Made by a program: the position numbers and the translations under genes. A DNA stretch of 24,065 bases from a virus: IMG/VR virus record IMGVR_UViG_3300033149_001502, positions 1-24,065 of that record; one strand, given 5' to 3'. Under the pieces are notes generated by a model. The model made no database searches and had not been told where the DNA came from. It saw only the letters and a list, made by a program, of their open reading frames with translations. Each line of letters opens with the position of its first letter. Position 1 is the first letter of the stretch. Positions 13,911-21,972 of this stretch are shown in pieces.

Positions 13911-14840
13911 CTACACTACCCTTTCCTCATACGCCAAGCATTCCTGTCTACACGGACATGACTTAGCCCGATAGTTTCTAAATCCATGCGTCCTACACTC
14001 CGCGTGCGGATCAGGCAACCAGTCAGGAGCCCTCTCCAGTCCCTTGGCAAACTCTCCGAGCTTCCCCTCTATCCTCGCAGAAAGCGCATCAGTCAGCTCT
14101 ACAGCAAAAAGCTTCGCTGGAAACTGTCCAGACTTGAACCTCTTGGTTATGTACAGGATGGCCCCATACCTATCATCCACCTTAACAGGCATCCGTGAAT
14201 CCTCTTTCAAGAATCTCACATAGGTCCCAACCTGCCAAACATGCTCTACCAACGGGGCCTTCAGTCCCTCAAAGGCTCCGCCCTCCATAGTCTTAAACTC
14301 CATCACTCTTACCCTCTGTCCCTGAGTTTGAAAGAACATGTCAGGATGGCCAGTAACTTTGAAACGTCCGTTGATTCTCATGAAATGCTCTTTATACAAG
14401 ATTGCGTTTCTGCTTCCACCACAATAACTGCACCCACTCTTTGGAGGCTTGCCAAAATAGAGCACCTTTCCGCATGATGCACACCTCCACCACCCAATTC
14501 TGTTGTCCCCCAACATATCAGGAGAATTCTGCAGCCAGAAGTGGATAGCATTACCAAACCCGTACACTATCTTAGATGCCAAAAAAAGCTCAGACGTGAC
14601 CTCAGCAGCAGTCACGGTGCATAGTACATGCTGCCTCATACAAGCATTATACAAAGAGGATGCCCTCGGAAAAGATATTTTTCGTGTCTCCTTCTTGCCG
14701 TGTACCGACACCAGTTCTGATGCCTTAGCTTCCGGTGGGATGTTAGGGTCCAGCAAGAAGTCATCAGACAGCATAACAGTACTAGACTCACTGTCCCCTA
14801 CGCCACTACTATGCTTTCTCAGCTTCTTAACAAAATTCAT
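13911..14840 (-). CDS. PD-(D/E)XK nuclease, RecB/Cas4-like
   Basis: A 309-residue nuclease of the RecB/Cas4 superfamily. Catalytic motifs are in order: GFGNAIH with His100, GHPD with Asp167, the EFK box with Glu181 and Lys183, and motif QVGTYVRF at about 203-210. Inserted between His100 and the GHPD motif is a zinc ribbon with CASC (120-123) and CSYC (137-140). A C-terminal cysteine cluster (282, 295, 297, 301), together with Cys67 near the N-terminus, matches the iron-sulfur cluster arrangement of Cas4 and AddB. These residues all look intact. It overlaps the upstream TnsA-like gene by 14 nt. It probably processes DNA ends in recombination with the RecA protein. Confidence 0.82.
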   Translation of the reverse strand: MNFVKKLRKHSSGVGDSESSTVMLSDDFLLDPNIPPEAKASELVSVHGKKETRKISFPRASSLYNACMRQHVLCTVTAAEVTSELFLASKIVYGFGNAIHFWLQNSPDMLGDNRIGWWRCASCGKVLYFGKPPKSGCSYCGGSRNAILYKEHFMRINGRFKVTGHPDMFFQTQGQRVRVMEFKTMEGGAFEGLKAPLVEHVWQVGTYVRFLKEDSRMPVKVDDRYGAILYITKRFKSGQFPAKLFAVELTDALSARIEGKLGEFAKGLERAPDWLPDPHAECRTHGFRNYRAKSCPCRQECLAYEERVV

Positions 14841-15318
14841 CGGGATAGAATTCCTCTCTCAACGTCCAGGGAACGACTAGCAAAGGCAGGTCCGGAAACG
14901 CTCTTCGGAACCCTTGGGTCTTCTTCTTTGATCCAACTCCCCACTCACCCTTGACCTCAACAAAACAGCCGTAGTCTGGAAAAAAGAAGTCTGGAACGTA
15001 AATAGAAGTCTGGTCAATCCGGAAGGCATACTTCTCGTACTCGAATGATAGGCCATCATCAGCAACTGCCTCCGCAAAAAACATCTCGTAGAGGCTTCTG
15101 AACCACATTCCCAACTTTTCGGAAAATGCAGCGTCGGCCCTCTCGCCGTTCTCTATAATCATATAATCGTAGTCCTCATTCATCTCTCCATTCTGTGACA
15201 CTATCCACTTCATGACGCACTCTTTTGAGCACACTGGCTTCCGAGGATCTATGTAGTGCCACTCCTTGGAGGTGATGCTTATCAGCCCCTTACACACATT
15301 ACATACTATCTTTGCCAC
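14827..15318 (-). CDS. PD-(D/E)XK nuclease with N-terminal zinc finger (TnsA/VSR-like)
   Basis: A 163-residue protein with a zinc finger (Cys6, Cys9, Cys30, Cys34). It is followed by a restriction-endonuclease-like core: Glu78 in LYEMFF, YVPDFFFPDYGCFVEVKGE with Asp110, Glu121 and Lys123, and then GFRRAFPDLPLLVV. The PD...EVK set matches small single-domain nucleases such as TnsA and VSR-like enzymes and T7 endonuclease I relatives, so it likely nicks or cuts DNA. The start is a GTG at 15316-15318, overlapping the RecA gene stop by 20 nt, with GGAGAG upstream. It sits directly beside RecA and the RecB-like nuclease, supporting a role in strand cutting during repair or junction processing. The exact subfamily is uncertain. 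Confidence 0.72.
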   Translation of the reverse strand: MAKIVCNVCKGLISITSKEWHYIDPRKPVCSKECVMKWIVSQNGEMNEDYDYMIIENGERADAAFSEKLGMWFRSLYEMFFAEAVADDGLSFEYEKYAFRIDQTSIYVPDFFFPDYGCFVEVKGEWGVGSKKKTQGFRRAFPDLPLLVVPWTLREEFYPDEFC

Positions 15319-16468
15319 CTCTGACTCTCTCCTTAGCTCTAGCTATAATCTCCTGCTGAGTCCACAAGTACTCATCCCAATCGCTCATCCACAACTGCCT
15401 AATCTCATCCAGCCTCGATGCCTTGTACTTCCCTCTAAACGACCACTTGCCCTTGTCTTTAACTACAATACCAAAATCTCTTGCATATTTCATCACCGTT
15501 GCAAAATCATCTACCATCCCTGCCTTGAGACCAACATCAGGGAGATCCTCCAGGACCCTAACATACTCTCCAACACCACTCAGCGTCAATACCTTTTCCT
15601 TCTTGATAGAGAAGGAAAACCTCTGCCCAGTCTTCTTGCTTCTCGAAGCGTCCCAGAACTTTGCGTCGGCGCCCTCCTTCTTCAAGGCCTTCTGAACACA
15701 CCTCAAAAGCAAGGAAAACTCATGCCGCAATCCATGCCCTCCGGGCATAGTCTCTGGGTCACCGAACATCTGTCCAATCTTTATCCTCAACTGATTCGTA
15801 AATAGGACCGAGCATGGATGCCCTTTCTTTCTCTCTCTAATCAGTCGTTGCTTTAACTTTCTTACCATCCTCGTTATCAGTCTAGCCTGCTCAGCTATAA
15901 ACTTATCCTCAAGCGGGGCATCCATCTCAGTCGTCGGGATCAAAGCTGCTAACGAGTCAATAATCACCAGCCCACAATCCGTTGCCTTCAAAGCCTCATC
16001 AGCAATGTTCACGTGCTGCTCCCCATAATCCGCCAGCCCCACCACGTACTTTTCTGGGTCTGCTCCTATAGCAGATGCCCAATCCCTATCAAGCGTCCCC
16101 TCCACAGTCCCCTCCACATCAGCATAATACACAAACATCTCAAGCGGGCTGTCACACTCACAGAATTTGAAAGGTTTCATGCATCTCCAGCAGATCGACT
16201 GTGCTGCTTTAACTACATTCAGACACAGGTTGGATTTTCCTCCACCATCTCCTCCCCAAAAGCACGTAGTGCCCCACAGGGGAAGACCACCTGCAGTAGC
16301 AAAATCCACAGCAAAGACTCCGGTCGGAATTCTCATCGGATCCTTCTTCATTCCAGATCCACGGAACATTGTCCCCGGCCCACACACCTCATTCTGTGCA
16401 GCCATCACTTCTGCCAGTGTAAGCACCTTACCATTAGACGATTTCTTCTTCTTCTTCTTCGACATCAT
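15299..16468 (-). CDS. recA: RecA recombinase with internal zinc knuckle
   Basis: A RecA-type strand-exchange ATPase, 389 residues from the chosen start. Walker A is GGDGGGKS (72-79), variant from GPESSGKT. Walker B is GLVIIDSLAALIP with Asp171. The L2-region line NQLRIKIGQMFGDPETMPGGHGLRHEFS matches bacterial RecA closely, so it is RecA rather than a UvsX relative. Between the P-loop and the Walker B region is a C-x2-C-x6-C-x-C cluster (Cys93, 96, 103, 105), which ordinary RecA lacks. The N-terminal run of six Lys comes from a GAA repeat. The frame begins upstream at a TTG; ATGs at 16466-16468 and 16463-16465 are better. It overlaps the preceding gene by 35 nt. Confidence 0.88.
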   Translation of the reverse strand: MMSKKKKKKSSNGKVLTLAEVMAAQNEVCGPGTMFRGSGMKKDPMRIPTGVFAVDFATAGGLPLWGTTCFWGGDGGGKSNLCLNVVKAAQSICWRCMKPFKFCECDSPLEMFVYYADVEGTVEGTLDRDWASAIGADPEKYVVGLADYGEQHVNIADEALKATDCGLVIIDSLAALIPTTEMDAPLEDKFIAEQARLITRMVRKLKQRLIRERKKGHPCSVLFTNQLRIKIGQMFGDPETMPGGHGLRHEFSLLLRCVQKALKKEGADAKFWDASRSKKTGQRFSFSIKKEKVLTLSGVGEYVRVLEDLPDVGLKAGMVDDFATVMKYARDFGIVVKDKGKWSFRGKYKASRLDEIRQLWMSDWDEYLWTQQEIIARAKERVRGGKDSM

Positions 16469-16769
16469 TAAGCACCCTATCAACTTCTTTATCTACCAGC
16501 TTCTCACACAACGCCCTGACCCACTTGTACACGTCCAGCATTTCTTCCACATAACATGGAACTGATAACATCACGTCAACTCTCGCACTCGAATAATCCC
16601 CGGACGGAATAGTAGCTCCGTACTTGACCGACACAGTAGCTGGGTTTGTAACAAACGGTCTTATCTTAATTCTCTTAGCCTTTCGCTTCATCTGCCCGAG
16701 TACAGTAGAAGTCACTTCCACAACCGCCTCTTTCTCAGAAATGTCCTTTCTCTCCTTCTTCTTCGTCAT
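16434..16769 (-). CDS. Conserved phage protein of unknown function (111 aa)
   Basis: A small protein whose central line reads TIPSGDYSSARVDVMLSVPC, followed by VEEMLDVYKWVRALCEKLVDKEVD. This is a pattern I associate with a conserved phage family having a beta strand, Ser-Gly-Asp-Tyr/Asn turn, RVDV strand, cysteine and long C-terminal helix. No catalytic motif is seen. The C-terminus is EEEEEEIV, from a GAA repeat that encodes poly-Lys in the RecA gene. The longest frame starts at 16802, but the ATG at 16767-16769 is preferred because AAGGAG lies about 7 nt upstream and the previous gene's TGA is just before it. Its place between the MerR-like protein and RecA suggests a recombination or single-stranded DNA role, which is unproven. 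Confidence 0.68.
   Translation of the reverse strand: MTKKKERKDISEKEAVVEVTSTVLGQMKRKAKRIKIRPFVTNPATVSVKYGATIPSGDYSSARVDVMLSVPCYVEEMLDVYKWVRALCEKLVDKEVDRVLNDVEEEEEEIV
16443..16460 (-). repeat. (GAA)6 trinucleotide repeat read in two frames
   Basis: Six GAA units on the minus strand within the 35-nt overlap of two genes. In the upstream gene they encode Glu-Glu-Glu-Glu-Glu-Glu, and in the RecA gene, shifted by one frame, the same bases encode a Lys run near the N-terminus (MSKKKKKKSS). Unit gain or loss would lengthen or shorten both tracts without changing either frame. Confidence 0.9.
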
Positions 16770-16783
16770 CACACAGCTCCTTT

Positions 16784-17218
16784 TCATCCCACTCGGTCCC
16801 AATACTTGTGTACCACCCTCTTCACCTGTTCGAGGGAACCCAACTTCCCCTCATCAAAGGCCCGGAACACCTTCCTCAACAGCGCAGCCTGTCCAGGGGT
16901 GTACAGCCTCCAGCCTCTACCATCAGTGTGTCTTACATTGGGGATCACTCCCTGCCTGTGGTAGGCTCTGATAGTCTGGATACTTCTGTTTATCAACTTG
17001 GACAACTTCCCAATCGTCAAGTATCTGCTTCCATCGGGAGCCACTACCAACCTTCTATCCGCTGGAACCATCTTCTTTCTTTTCAGTTTGTAGTACCTCC
17101 GCGCTCTCTCAAGAGCCTTCCTCCTATACTCTGGGTCGTTACGGTACTTAGCCTTTCTCTTGACGGAGAGCCGCTCCCTATTATCCTCATACCACTCTTT
17201 GAAAGTAGCATAGGCCAT
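16784..17218 (-). CDS. MerR-like HTH protein with basic N-terminus
   Basis: A 144-residue DNA-binding protein. Residues ~1-50 are very basic (SVKRKAKYRNDPEYRRKALERARRYYK), like a nucleic-acid-binding or HNH-associated helix. Residues ~66-135 match a MerR-type HTH: RYLTIGKLSKLINRSIQTIRAYHRQGVIPN is helix-turn-helix followed by the wing, with the classic R-T-I-R-x-Y-x-x-x-G-x-I-P signature. GWRLYTPGQAALLRK and a final coiled helix follow. No effector domain remains, so it may act as a constitutive regulator or a DNA-binding scaffold. The operator near P3 is a possible target but this is speculation. The ATG is preceded by GGGGTGA. It follows the SF2 helicase by 6 nt. Confidence 0.72.
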   Translation of the reverse strand: MAYATFKEWYEDNRERLSVKRKAKYRNDPEYRRKALERARRYYKLKRKKMVPADRRLVVAPDGSRYLTIGKLSKLINRSIQTIRAYHRQGVIPNVRHTDGRGWRLYTPGQAALLRKVFRAFDEGKLGSLEQVKRVVHKYWDRVG

Positions 17219-17224
17219 CTTATA

Positions 17225-18604
17225 TCACCCCCATTTGCTCCTTTTTACCGGCAAACCCTCCATCATGTACCTGCGCCTTCTAGCATTAGCCCACCCTAGC
17301 GCATCACGGTAGTATGTATCAACAATATCTACCACTATCGGACTCTTCTTCCCCTCAGATATTCTCTCGATTCTGCCCTTCGTCTGCCTCACGTCGGACT
17401 GAGGTGTGGCATACACCAACCCGGCCAGATCGGGAATGTCGGTCCCCAGCCCAAACATTCCATAAGTAGCCAGAATCACTTTGCAAGCGCTTGCAACTCT
17501 CCTCCTCTCACTGTCTGATACTGAAACCTCTTTTCCTGAAACGGGAAGGGAACGAACATAGAACCCTATCTCCTTCCTCGGAATACCAAAACGCTTCACA
17601 AGGATAGTCTTCAGATCAACTAGCTGCTGCTTTCTATCAGATAGCACCAGCACTCTTCTTCCCGAATCGTACAACTTCTTTACATACCCACAAATGATCA
17701 AATTCCTCTTCGGGTTACTGGCAATTCTCGATAGCAGCATTCCTCTCCTATTCATCTTCCGGCTTCCCATGTGGACATAACCAGATGATTCGTGAAAAAA
17801 ATGCATCACTACCAACGGCTTCATCCTGTTCTTTCCACGACACCTGATACGCACCTGCTCTATATGCTTCTGTATGATCACGTGGAGTCCGTCCGGCCTC
17901 TCCACAGTAGCGGACGCCCCAATCCTGTACGCAGCAGGAAACATAGCTACAGCAGGTGCAAAAGTCTCCGGAGGGACCGAACGGTCAACCTCATCAAATA
18001 CCACGGTGCCAAAATAATCGCGGAAACCGCTACCATACCTATCCAAAACAACGGAATGCACAAGCCCAACAACCACACTTTTCCCCCTCCACACTCCACG
18101 ACCTTCCTCAACTATTCCTATATCCCGTCTGGAAAGGTTACTATGCTCAATAAGCCTATCTATCCACTGCTCCACCAGGTTGGACCTTGGGACAACTACT
18201 AGAGCCGTCTTTCCCAGCATCTCCATCATCTTTATCAACATAACGGTCTTGCCACTACCGGGAGGAGCCTCCAACACAAAACCTCTCCTACCGTTCCTAT
18301 AGCACTGATCAAACTTCTTGATGGGACCAATCTGGTCGTCCCACAGCTCAGAAGTAAGTCTCAGTACTATCTGTCTCCCGTAGGACATCTCATCAACGAC
18401 AGTCCTGGCTACACTTTCTACATTCCTAAAATAATATCTTGGCACTCCCAAATATCCTGGACGCCTACCACTCCAAAGAGGAATTGGGGGGCCTCCAAAC
18501 TTACTGGTAACTACTAGACTCCTTACCGCAGCCCGGAGGCCTGTTCTCAGCTCCTTCACCGGAATGTACAAGTAGTCAGAAAGTATGACTTTACTGTATG
18601 TCAT
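17225..18604 (-). CDS. SF2 helicase (DEAD-like, DEVD box)
   Basis: A 459-residue ATP-dependent helicase of superfamily 2. Motif I is EAPPGSGKT (112-120), motif Ia is VVPRSNLVEQW (137-147), motif II is VVFDEVD (201-207), motif III is SAT (231-233). Motif VI is near the C-terminus: TKGRIERISEGKK, with a second-domain line VLVLSDRKQQL. The full motif set supports an active enzyme. DEVD rather than DEAH is seen in several phage UvsW-like helicases, so a role in branch migration or recombination fits the operon. The ATG overlaps the SSB stop by 4 nt (ATGA), indicating coupling. The second copy of the palindrome lies in the C-terminal half at 17481-17496. Confidence 0.88.
   Translation of the reverse strand: MTYSKVILSDYLYIPVKELRTGLRAAVRSLVVTSKFGGPPIPLWSGRRPGYLGVPRYYFRNVESVARTVVDEMSYGRQIVLRLTSELWDDQIGPIKKFDQCYRNGRRGFVLEAPPGSGKTVMLIKMMEMLGKTALVVVPRSNLVEQWIDRLIEHSNLSRRDIGIVEEGRGVWRGKSVVVGLVHSVVLDRYGSGFRDYFGTVVFDEVDRSVPPETFAPAVAMFPAAYRIGASATVERPDGLHVIIQKHIEQVRIRCRGKNRMKPLVVMHFFHESSGYVHMGSRKMNRRGMLLSRIASNPKRNLIICGYVKKLYDSGRRVLVLSDRKQQLVDLKTILVKRFGIPRKEIGFYVRSLPVSGKEVSVSDSERRRVASACKVILATYGMFGLGTDIPDLAGLVYATPQSDVRQTKGRIERISEGKKSPIVVDIVDTYYRDALGWANARRRRYMMEGLPVKRSKWG
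17481..17496. repeat. 16-bp perfect palindrome, copy 2
   Basis: TTGCAAGCGCTTGCAA within the SF2 helicase gene, read there as V-A-S-A-C-K. This is a different reading frame from copies 1 and 3, so nucleotide sequence rather than protein seems to be kept. Confidence 0.9.
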
Positions 18605-19419
18605 AGCAGATCGTCTATCGAGAGATCATCTTCCAGATCATCATCCTCATCATCATCATCTTTCTTCTTGCCCTGTCTCTTTTTCTTACCCTTCTCCTCA
18701 TTATCATTATCATCATCCACATCAAAGGGAAAGTCATCATCATCATCTGCAAAAGGATCGTCCTCTATCTCCTCTCCGGATCCAACTGGATCCTCAAGAC
18801 CGACAAGCTTTCTAAGCTCAGCAGGGTCCTTCGGAGCCAGGACTTCCTCATAATCGAAGGGCCTCAGCCATTCCTTTGGATCCTCTCCCTCCGGCACGAG
18901 CTTTAGCAGGGTCTTTTGTGAAAGCTTCCTTATAAACTCAAAATCCTCTCCGACACTAGACTCATTCTTGCTTGAACCACGACTGATCTCATACAGGCAG
19001 AACTTCAAATCCTTTCGTCGCTCTATCTGCTTCTTCACCCGATCCCTTGCTTTTCCACGCGCTACGAACAGCATCTTTGTGTTCTTGTGAACGTTACCAT
19101 CCCTATCCTTCCAAGGCTTGTGACTTATCACGGTACCGACCACTGCAAAGGATGATCTGTCACCAGACTCGCACAGCGGACACGTATCAAAGTCCTTCAG
19201 ACAGGTAAAATAATTCCCCCACTTTCCATCAAGCTGCAGATTATGCTCATAGATGAAAAATGAAGGGGTGTCAAGGAATGTGACCTTCGCACTACTATCC
19301 GGCTCAAGCCAGAAACGCAGTGGACCACGAGCAGCCTGTCTTGCCTTGGCCTCCTCATCAACCTGTTGTGCCTTCTTCCACCCATTCTTTCCCTTTAGAT
19401 ACCATGATTTTTTTGCCAT
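18601..19419 (-). CDS. Single-stranded DNA-binding protein, gp32-like
   Basis: A 272-residue protein with the layout of T4 gp32: an OB-fold-like core, a zinc site and a long acidic tail. The zinc residues are His59, Cys73, Cys80 and Cys83 (H-x13-C-x6-C-x2-C), close in order to the H-x12-C-x9-C-x2-C set of gp32. The last ~60 residues are nearly all Asp/Glu, the usual partner-binding tail. It should coat single-stranded DNA for replication and recombination. The start ATG is 7 nt after AGGAGG, under promoter P3. The neighbouring primase, helicase and RecA are natural partners. The family call rests on architecture and the zinc set. Confidence 0.78.
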   Translation of the reverse strand: MAKKSWYLKGKNGWKKAQQVDEEAKARQAARGPLRFWLEPDSSAKVTFLDTPSFFIYEHNLQLDGKWGNYFTCLKDFDTCPLCESGDRSSFAVVGTVISHKPWKDRDGNVHKNTKMLFVARGKARDRVKKQIERRKDLKFCLYEISRGSSKNESSVGEDFEFIRKLSQKTLLKLVPEGEDPKEWLRPFDYEEVLAPKDPAELRKLVGLEDPVGSGEEIEDDPFADDDDDFPFDVDDDNDNEEKGKKKRQGKKKDDDDEDDDLEDDLSIDDLL

Positions 19420-19449
19420 TATGCACCTCCTACTCCTTCTATTTATTGA

Positions 19450-19478
19450 ATTATGGCATAATTAGATAGTTTTGTCAA
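19450..19478 (-). promoter_or_regulatory. Sigma70-type promoter P3 inside the primase 3' end
   Basis: TTGACA (19473-19478), a 17-nt spacer and CATAAT (19450-19455) on the minus strand, upstream of the SSB gene. The -35 box and most of the spacer lie within the last codons of the primase gene (stop at 19462-19464). It should drive the recombination operon from SSB to the tRNA-like element. Confidence 0.85.
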
Positions 19479-20502
19479 GTCGCTTGACAGAACTTAGCAC
19501 CAAATTCAGCGCCTCCCTATCCGGAAGATCTCCAGGATCCTTACAGGGACTACCATCCTTCTTCTTAGCGACACTCCAGTCCAGCTCATACAGGATGGTC
19601 TTGCCGCCAAGCATCTCCGAAATCCTCTTGTGTGCAAGCTTTCCCGCCTTGTCTGCATCATACCCCATCCATACTATCCTAGCAGTCAGAGCATTAATCT
19701 GTGCGGTAGACACTGAACTGGTAGCAGAGGCTATCACATTATCCAGTCCAAGGGACATCAAGCGCATACAGTCTATCTCTCCCTCAACGAGTATGACTCT
19801 TCTTCTCCAATCAACCAAGTGCATCCCAAACCACACTCCAACAGTCCCAGTCGTAGGAACCGAATCTTCTGATAATTTCATCTCCTCAGCAGTGACAGTC
19901 CTGAAGTACTTCTTCTTTCTGCTCCTTTTTCTCAAACAGAAGATTGCTCCATCCCTGTCAACAAGAGGAAACACTACCGCTGACTCATACTCAGAGTACC
20001 TAAGCCTGCAGGCTGCCTGTGTCCACCTGTCTATTCCACGTTCCTCTAAAAACTCTCTACACCTTCTGGCCTCAAAACCAGTAGCTCTCGCCAACAATGG
20101 AAATCTCTTCAAGGCCCTAGCTGGAAGCGGTCGTATCTCTTTCTCATCCCTTACACCTCCTTTCCATATATCCTTAATCTCAACCACACCACTTTCTCCA
20201 CCACTTTCATGACGCAGTAGTACCCTAGCTGCCTCAAATGGGTAAGACCCACTTACTACAAAAAGATTATGGAGTAGCCTTCCCAACTTGTGTGGGTCGG
20301 GAGAGCACCCAAAACAGCAATATACCGACTCCTTATCCTCGTCAGCATAAATTCCGAAACTCGGATGTGAGTCAACACCACCAGAGTGAGTATATGGAGC
20401 AAGAGGACACCTGCACTGAACCCATCCTCTCCTACTCACTTGGATGTCGCTCTCATCCACCCCCAGCGCCACCAAAAACTCTTTTACTGCTTCTTTCCTC
20501 AT
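19462..20502 (-). CDS. DNA primase, DnaG-like
   Basis: A 346-residue primase that makes RNA primers for lagging-strand synthesis. The N-terminus has a zinc-binding module with Cys30, Cys32, His39 and Cys62/63, Cys66. The catalytic toprim domain has EGEID (240-244) and YDADKAG (281-287) with the metal-binding acids. A linker and a ~60-residue C-terminal tail complete it. It is shorter than bacterial DnaG (~600), as expected for a phage primase that lacks a separate helicase-binding domain. A GGAG lies about 10 nt before the ATG, and it starts 1 nt after the helicase stop. Its final codons also hold promoter P3 and an inverted repeat. Confidence 0.88.
   Translation of the reverse strand: MRKEAVKEFLVALGVDESDIQVSRRGWVQCRCPLAPYTHSGGVDSHPSFGIYADEDKESVYCCFGCSPDPHKLGRLLHNLFVVSGSYPFEAARVLLRHESGGESGVVEIKDIWKGGVRDEKEIRPLPARALKRFPLLARATGFEARRCREFLEERGIDRWTQAACRLRYSEYESAVVFPLVDRDGAIFCLRKRSRKKKYFRTVTAEEMKLSEDSVPTTGTVGVWFGMHLVDWRRRVILVEGEIDCMRLMSLGLDNVIASATSSVSTAQINALTARIVWMGYDADKAGKLAHKRISEMLGGKTILYELDWSVAKKKDGSPCKDPGDLPDREALNLVLSSVKRLDKTI
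19473..19489. promoter_or_regulatory. Inverted repeat, candidate operator at P3
   Basis: TGTCAAGTCGCTTGACA is a 7-bp perfect inverted repeat around a 3-nt spacer. One arm is the -35 hexamer of P3, so a dimeric protein bound here would block RNA polymerase. No binder is identified. Confidence 0.55.
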
Positions 20503-20503
20503 C

Positions 20504-21745
20504 TCAATCCAACTCCGTAATAACAGAGTCCTGCTCCAGCTTCATCCTTTGCATATCAAAACATACTCTTATCTTTCCTCTCTCACCCTCTCTTCCCTTC
20601 AATAACTCAAAGATCTTATACTGCCTAGCGGGCCATGAGATCAGACCTGTATCAGTGCTCTCTCCTTCTGTCTCTATGGAAATCACTATACTCGCTAACT
20701 GGCTTATAACGTCCGCTCCACCGATATGAGCCAGAGACCCAGGACCCTTCCTATTGAACTGATATGTAGCAATAACAGGGATATTAAAATCAGAGGCTAT
20801 CATCTTCAAAGTCTCGGCTGCTTCAGCTATCCTCTCCCACCTTGCCTTACCGGCAGCAGACCTGACTCGCAACATATAGGCCCCATCAACGTATAAAACA
20901 TCAGGCTTTAACTCCTGTACTCTCAAGACCAGATCATCTACCGTGCTCTTTAATGACCCACGAAAGAAATAAAAGGAGTTGTCATACTTCCTATCCAACT
21001 CTGATATATCAGCAACTATCTTCTTTCTAGCAAACGCTCCAAGTCTGCCAAGTCTTATCATACTAGCTGGAACCCCAGTACGCATCGCAAGGACTCTTCT
21101 TGCACACTGAAGTACCGACATCTCCATCGTTACTACAAGCGGAACCTTTCCACTTCTATGTGCTTCAAGGGCCATCTTCAGCAGTACATAACTTTTTCCT
21201 TCAGAGGGTCTACCTACAACAGCTATAGTATCACCAGGCTGAGCACCATCGCTAAGCTCATCAAGATAAGGAAAACCAAAAGGAATCCCAAACATCCTCC
21301 CAGCCGACTGCCTGTCATCATGAAACTCAAGAACATCTTTGGCTGCATCCCCGAACTCGACCACAGACTCCTCTGGATTCCTACTATCAAAACTCAATAC
21401 TAAGTCCTGCAGAATAGTTCTTACCTCTCCAAGATCTCCCTCTTTCAGCCTATCCATCACTTCTTCTGTAGCACCAACCACCATCCTGGATAGTGCCCGT
21501 TCCCTCACACCATCTGCCCAAAAATCAATAGGCTCATCAGGAAAGTCAAGCTTAACTCCAGAGAGTCTTTCTACAGTTGCTAACTCGGGCATCTTTCCGT
21601 AACTGCGAAAAAGATCCGATACTACCTCAAGAACTGTTATCTCGTCCTTCTCAAAATCCTCTTTTCTTACTCCATAATCACTAAGCTTCGAGACAGGAAT
21701 CGCATCAATTATTAGTTTTCTCAGGAACCCAAGCCCTACACTCAT
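20504..21745 (-). CDS. Replicative DNA helicase, DnaB-like
   Basis: A 413-residue hexameric helicase for the phage fork. The C-terminal RecA-like domain has the FGFPYLDELSDGAQPGDTIAVVGRPSEGKS line: the linker, Walker A (GRPSEGKS, 178-185), motif TMEMS (206-210) and Walker B VLYVDG (283-288). The N-terminal region is a short helical domain. The length is typical of phage DnaB. It overlaps the upstream 75-aa gene by 1 nt and is followed by the primase. The active-site residues seen are intact. It should pair with the loader-like protein encoded upstream. Confidence 0.9.
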   Translation of the reverse strand: MSVGLGFLRKLIIDAIPVSKLSDYGVRKEDFEKDEITVLEVVSDLFRSYGKMPELATVERLSGVKLDFPDEPIDFWADGVRERALSRMVVGATEEVMDRLKEGDLGEVRTILQDLVLSFDSRNPEESVVEFGDAAKDVLEFHDDRQSAGRMFGIPFGFPYLDELSDGAQPGDTIAVVGRPSEGKSYVLLKMALEAHRSGKVPLVVTMEMSVLQCARRVLAMRTGVPASMIRLGRLGAFARKKIVADISELDRKYDNSFYFFRGSLKSTVDDLVLRVQELKPDVLYVDGAYMLRVRSAAGKARWERIAEAAETLKMIASDFNIPVIATYQFNRKGPGSLAHIGGADVISQLASIVISIETEGESTDTGLISWPARQYKIFELLKGREGERGKIRVCFDMQRMKLEQDSVITELD

Positions 21746-21972
21746 TACCTCATTTCCCTCCCACTATTTCGAATACCAAATCGTATACAACGAACAGTAT
21801 CTTGACTCTCTTGCTCGTGATCTTCTGCCTCTATGTTAAAATTTGAAGTTCTAACAACAACCACTTTCCTTACCAAATCCATAAGATCGCTCAGGGACAC
21901 TCCGCTAACCTCTGCCAACCTCCGCACCGCATCAGCGTAGCGCTTCAATACCTCATCTCTATTAAAGCGCAT
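21745..21972 (-). CDS. Small hypothetical protein (75 aa)
   Basis: A short protein, MRFNRDEVLKRYADAVRRLAEVSGVSLSDLMDLVRKVVVV, mostly helical with a polar tail ending NSGREMR. No family is recognised. It overlaps the helicase start by 1 nt and the stop of the upstream gene by 1 nt, so it belongs to the replication operon. A GGAGGG site lies upstream. The helical Leu pattern in the first 40 residues suggests a small helicase or loader adaptor, which is a guess. Confidence 0.55.
   Translation of the reverse strand: MRFNRDEVLKRYADAVRRLAEVSGVSLSDLMDLVRKVVVVRTSNFNIEAEDHEQESQDTVRCIRFGIRNSGREMR

Noticed and set aside
19472-20212. 246-codon open frame on the plus strand across the primase gene
   Set aside because: It is the antisense of a clear primase, is Ser/Leu/Thr-rich with no domain, has no ribosome site and fits the pattern of other antisense frames in this window.
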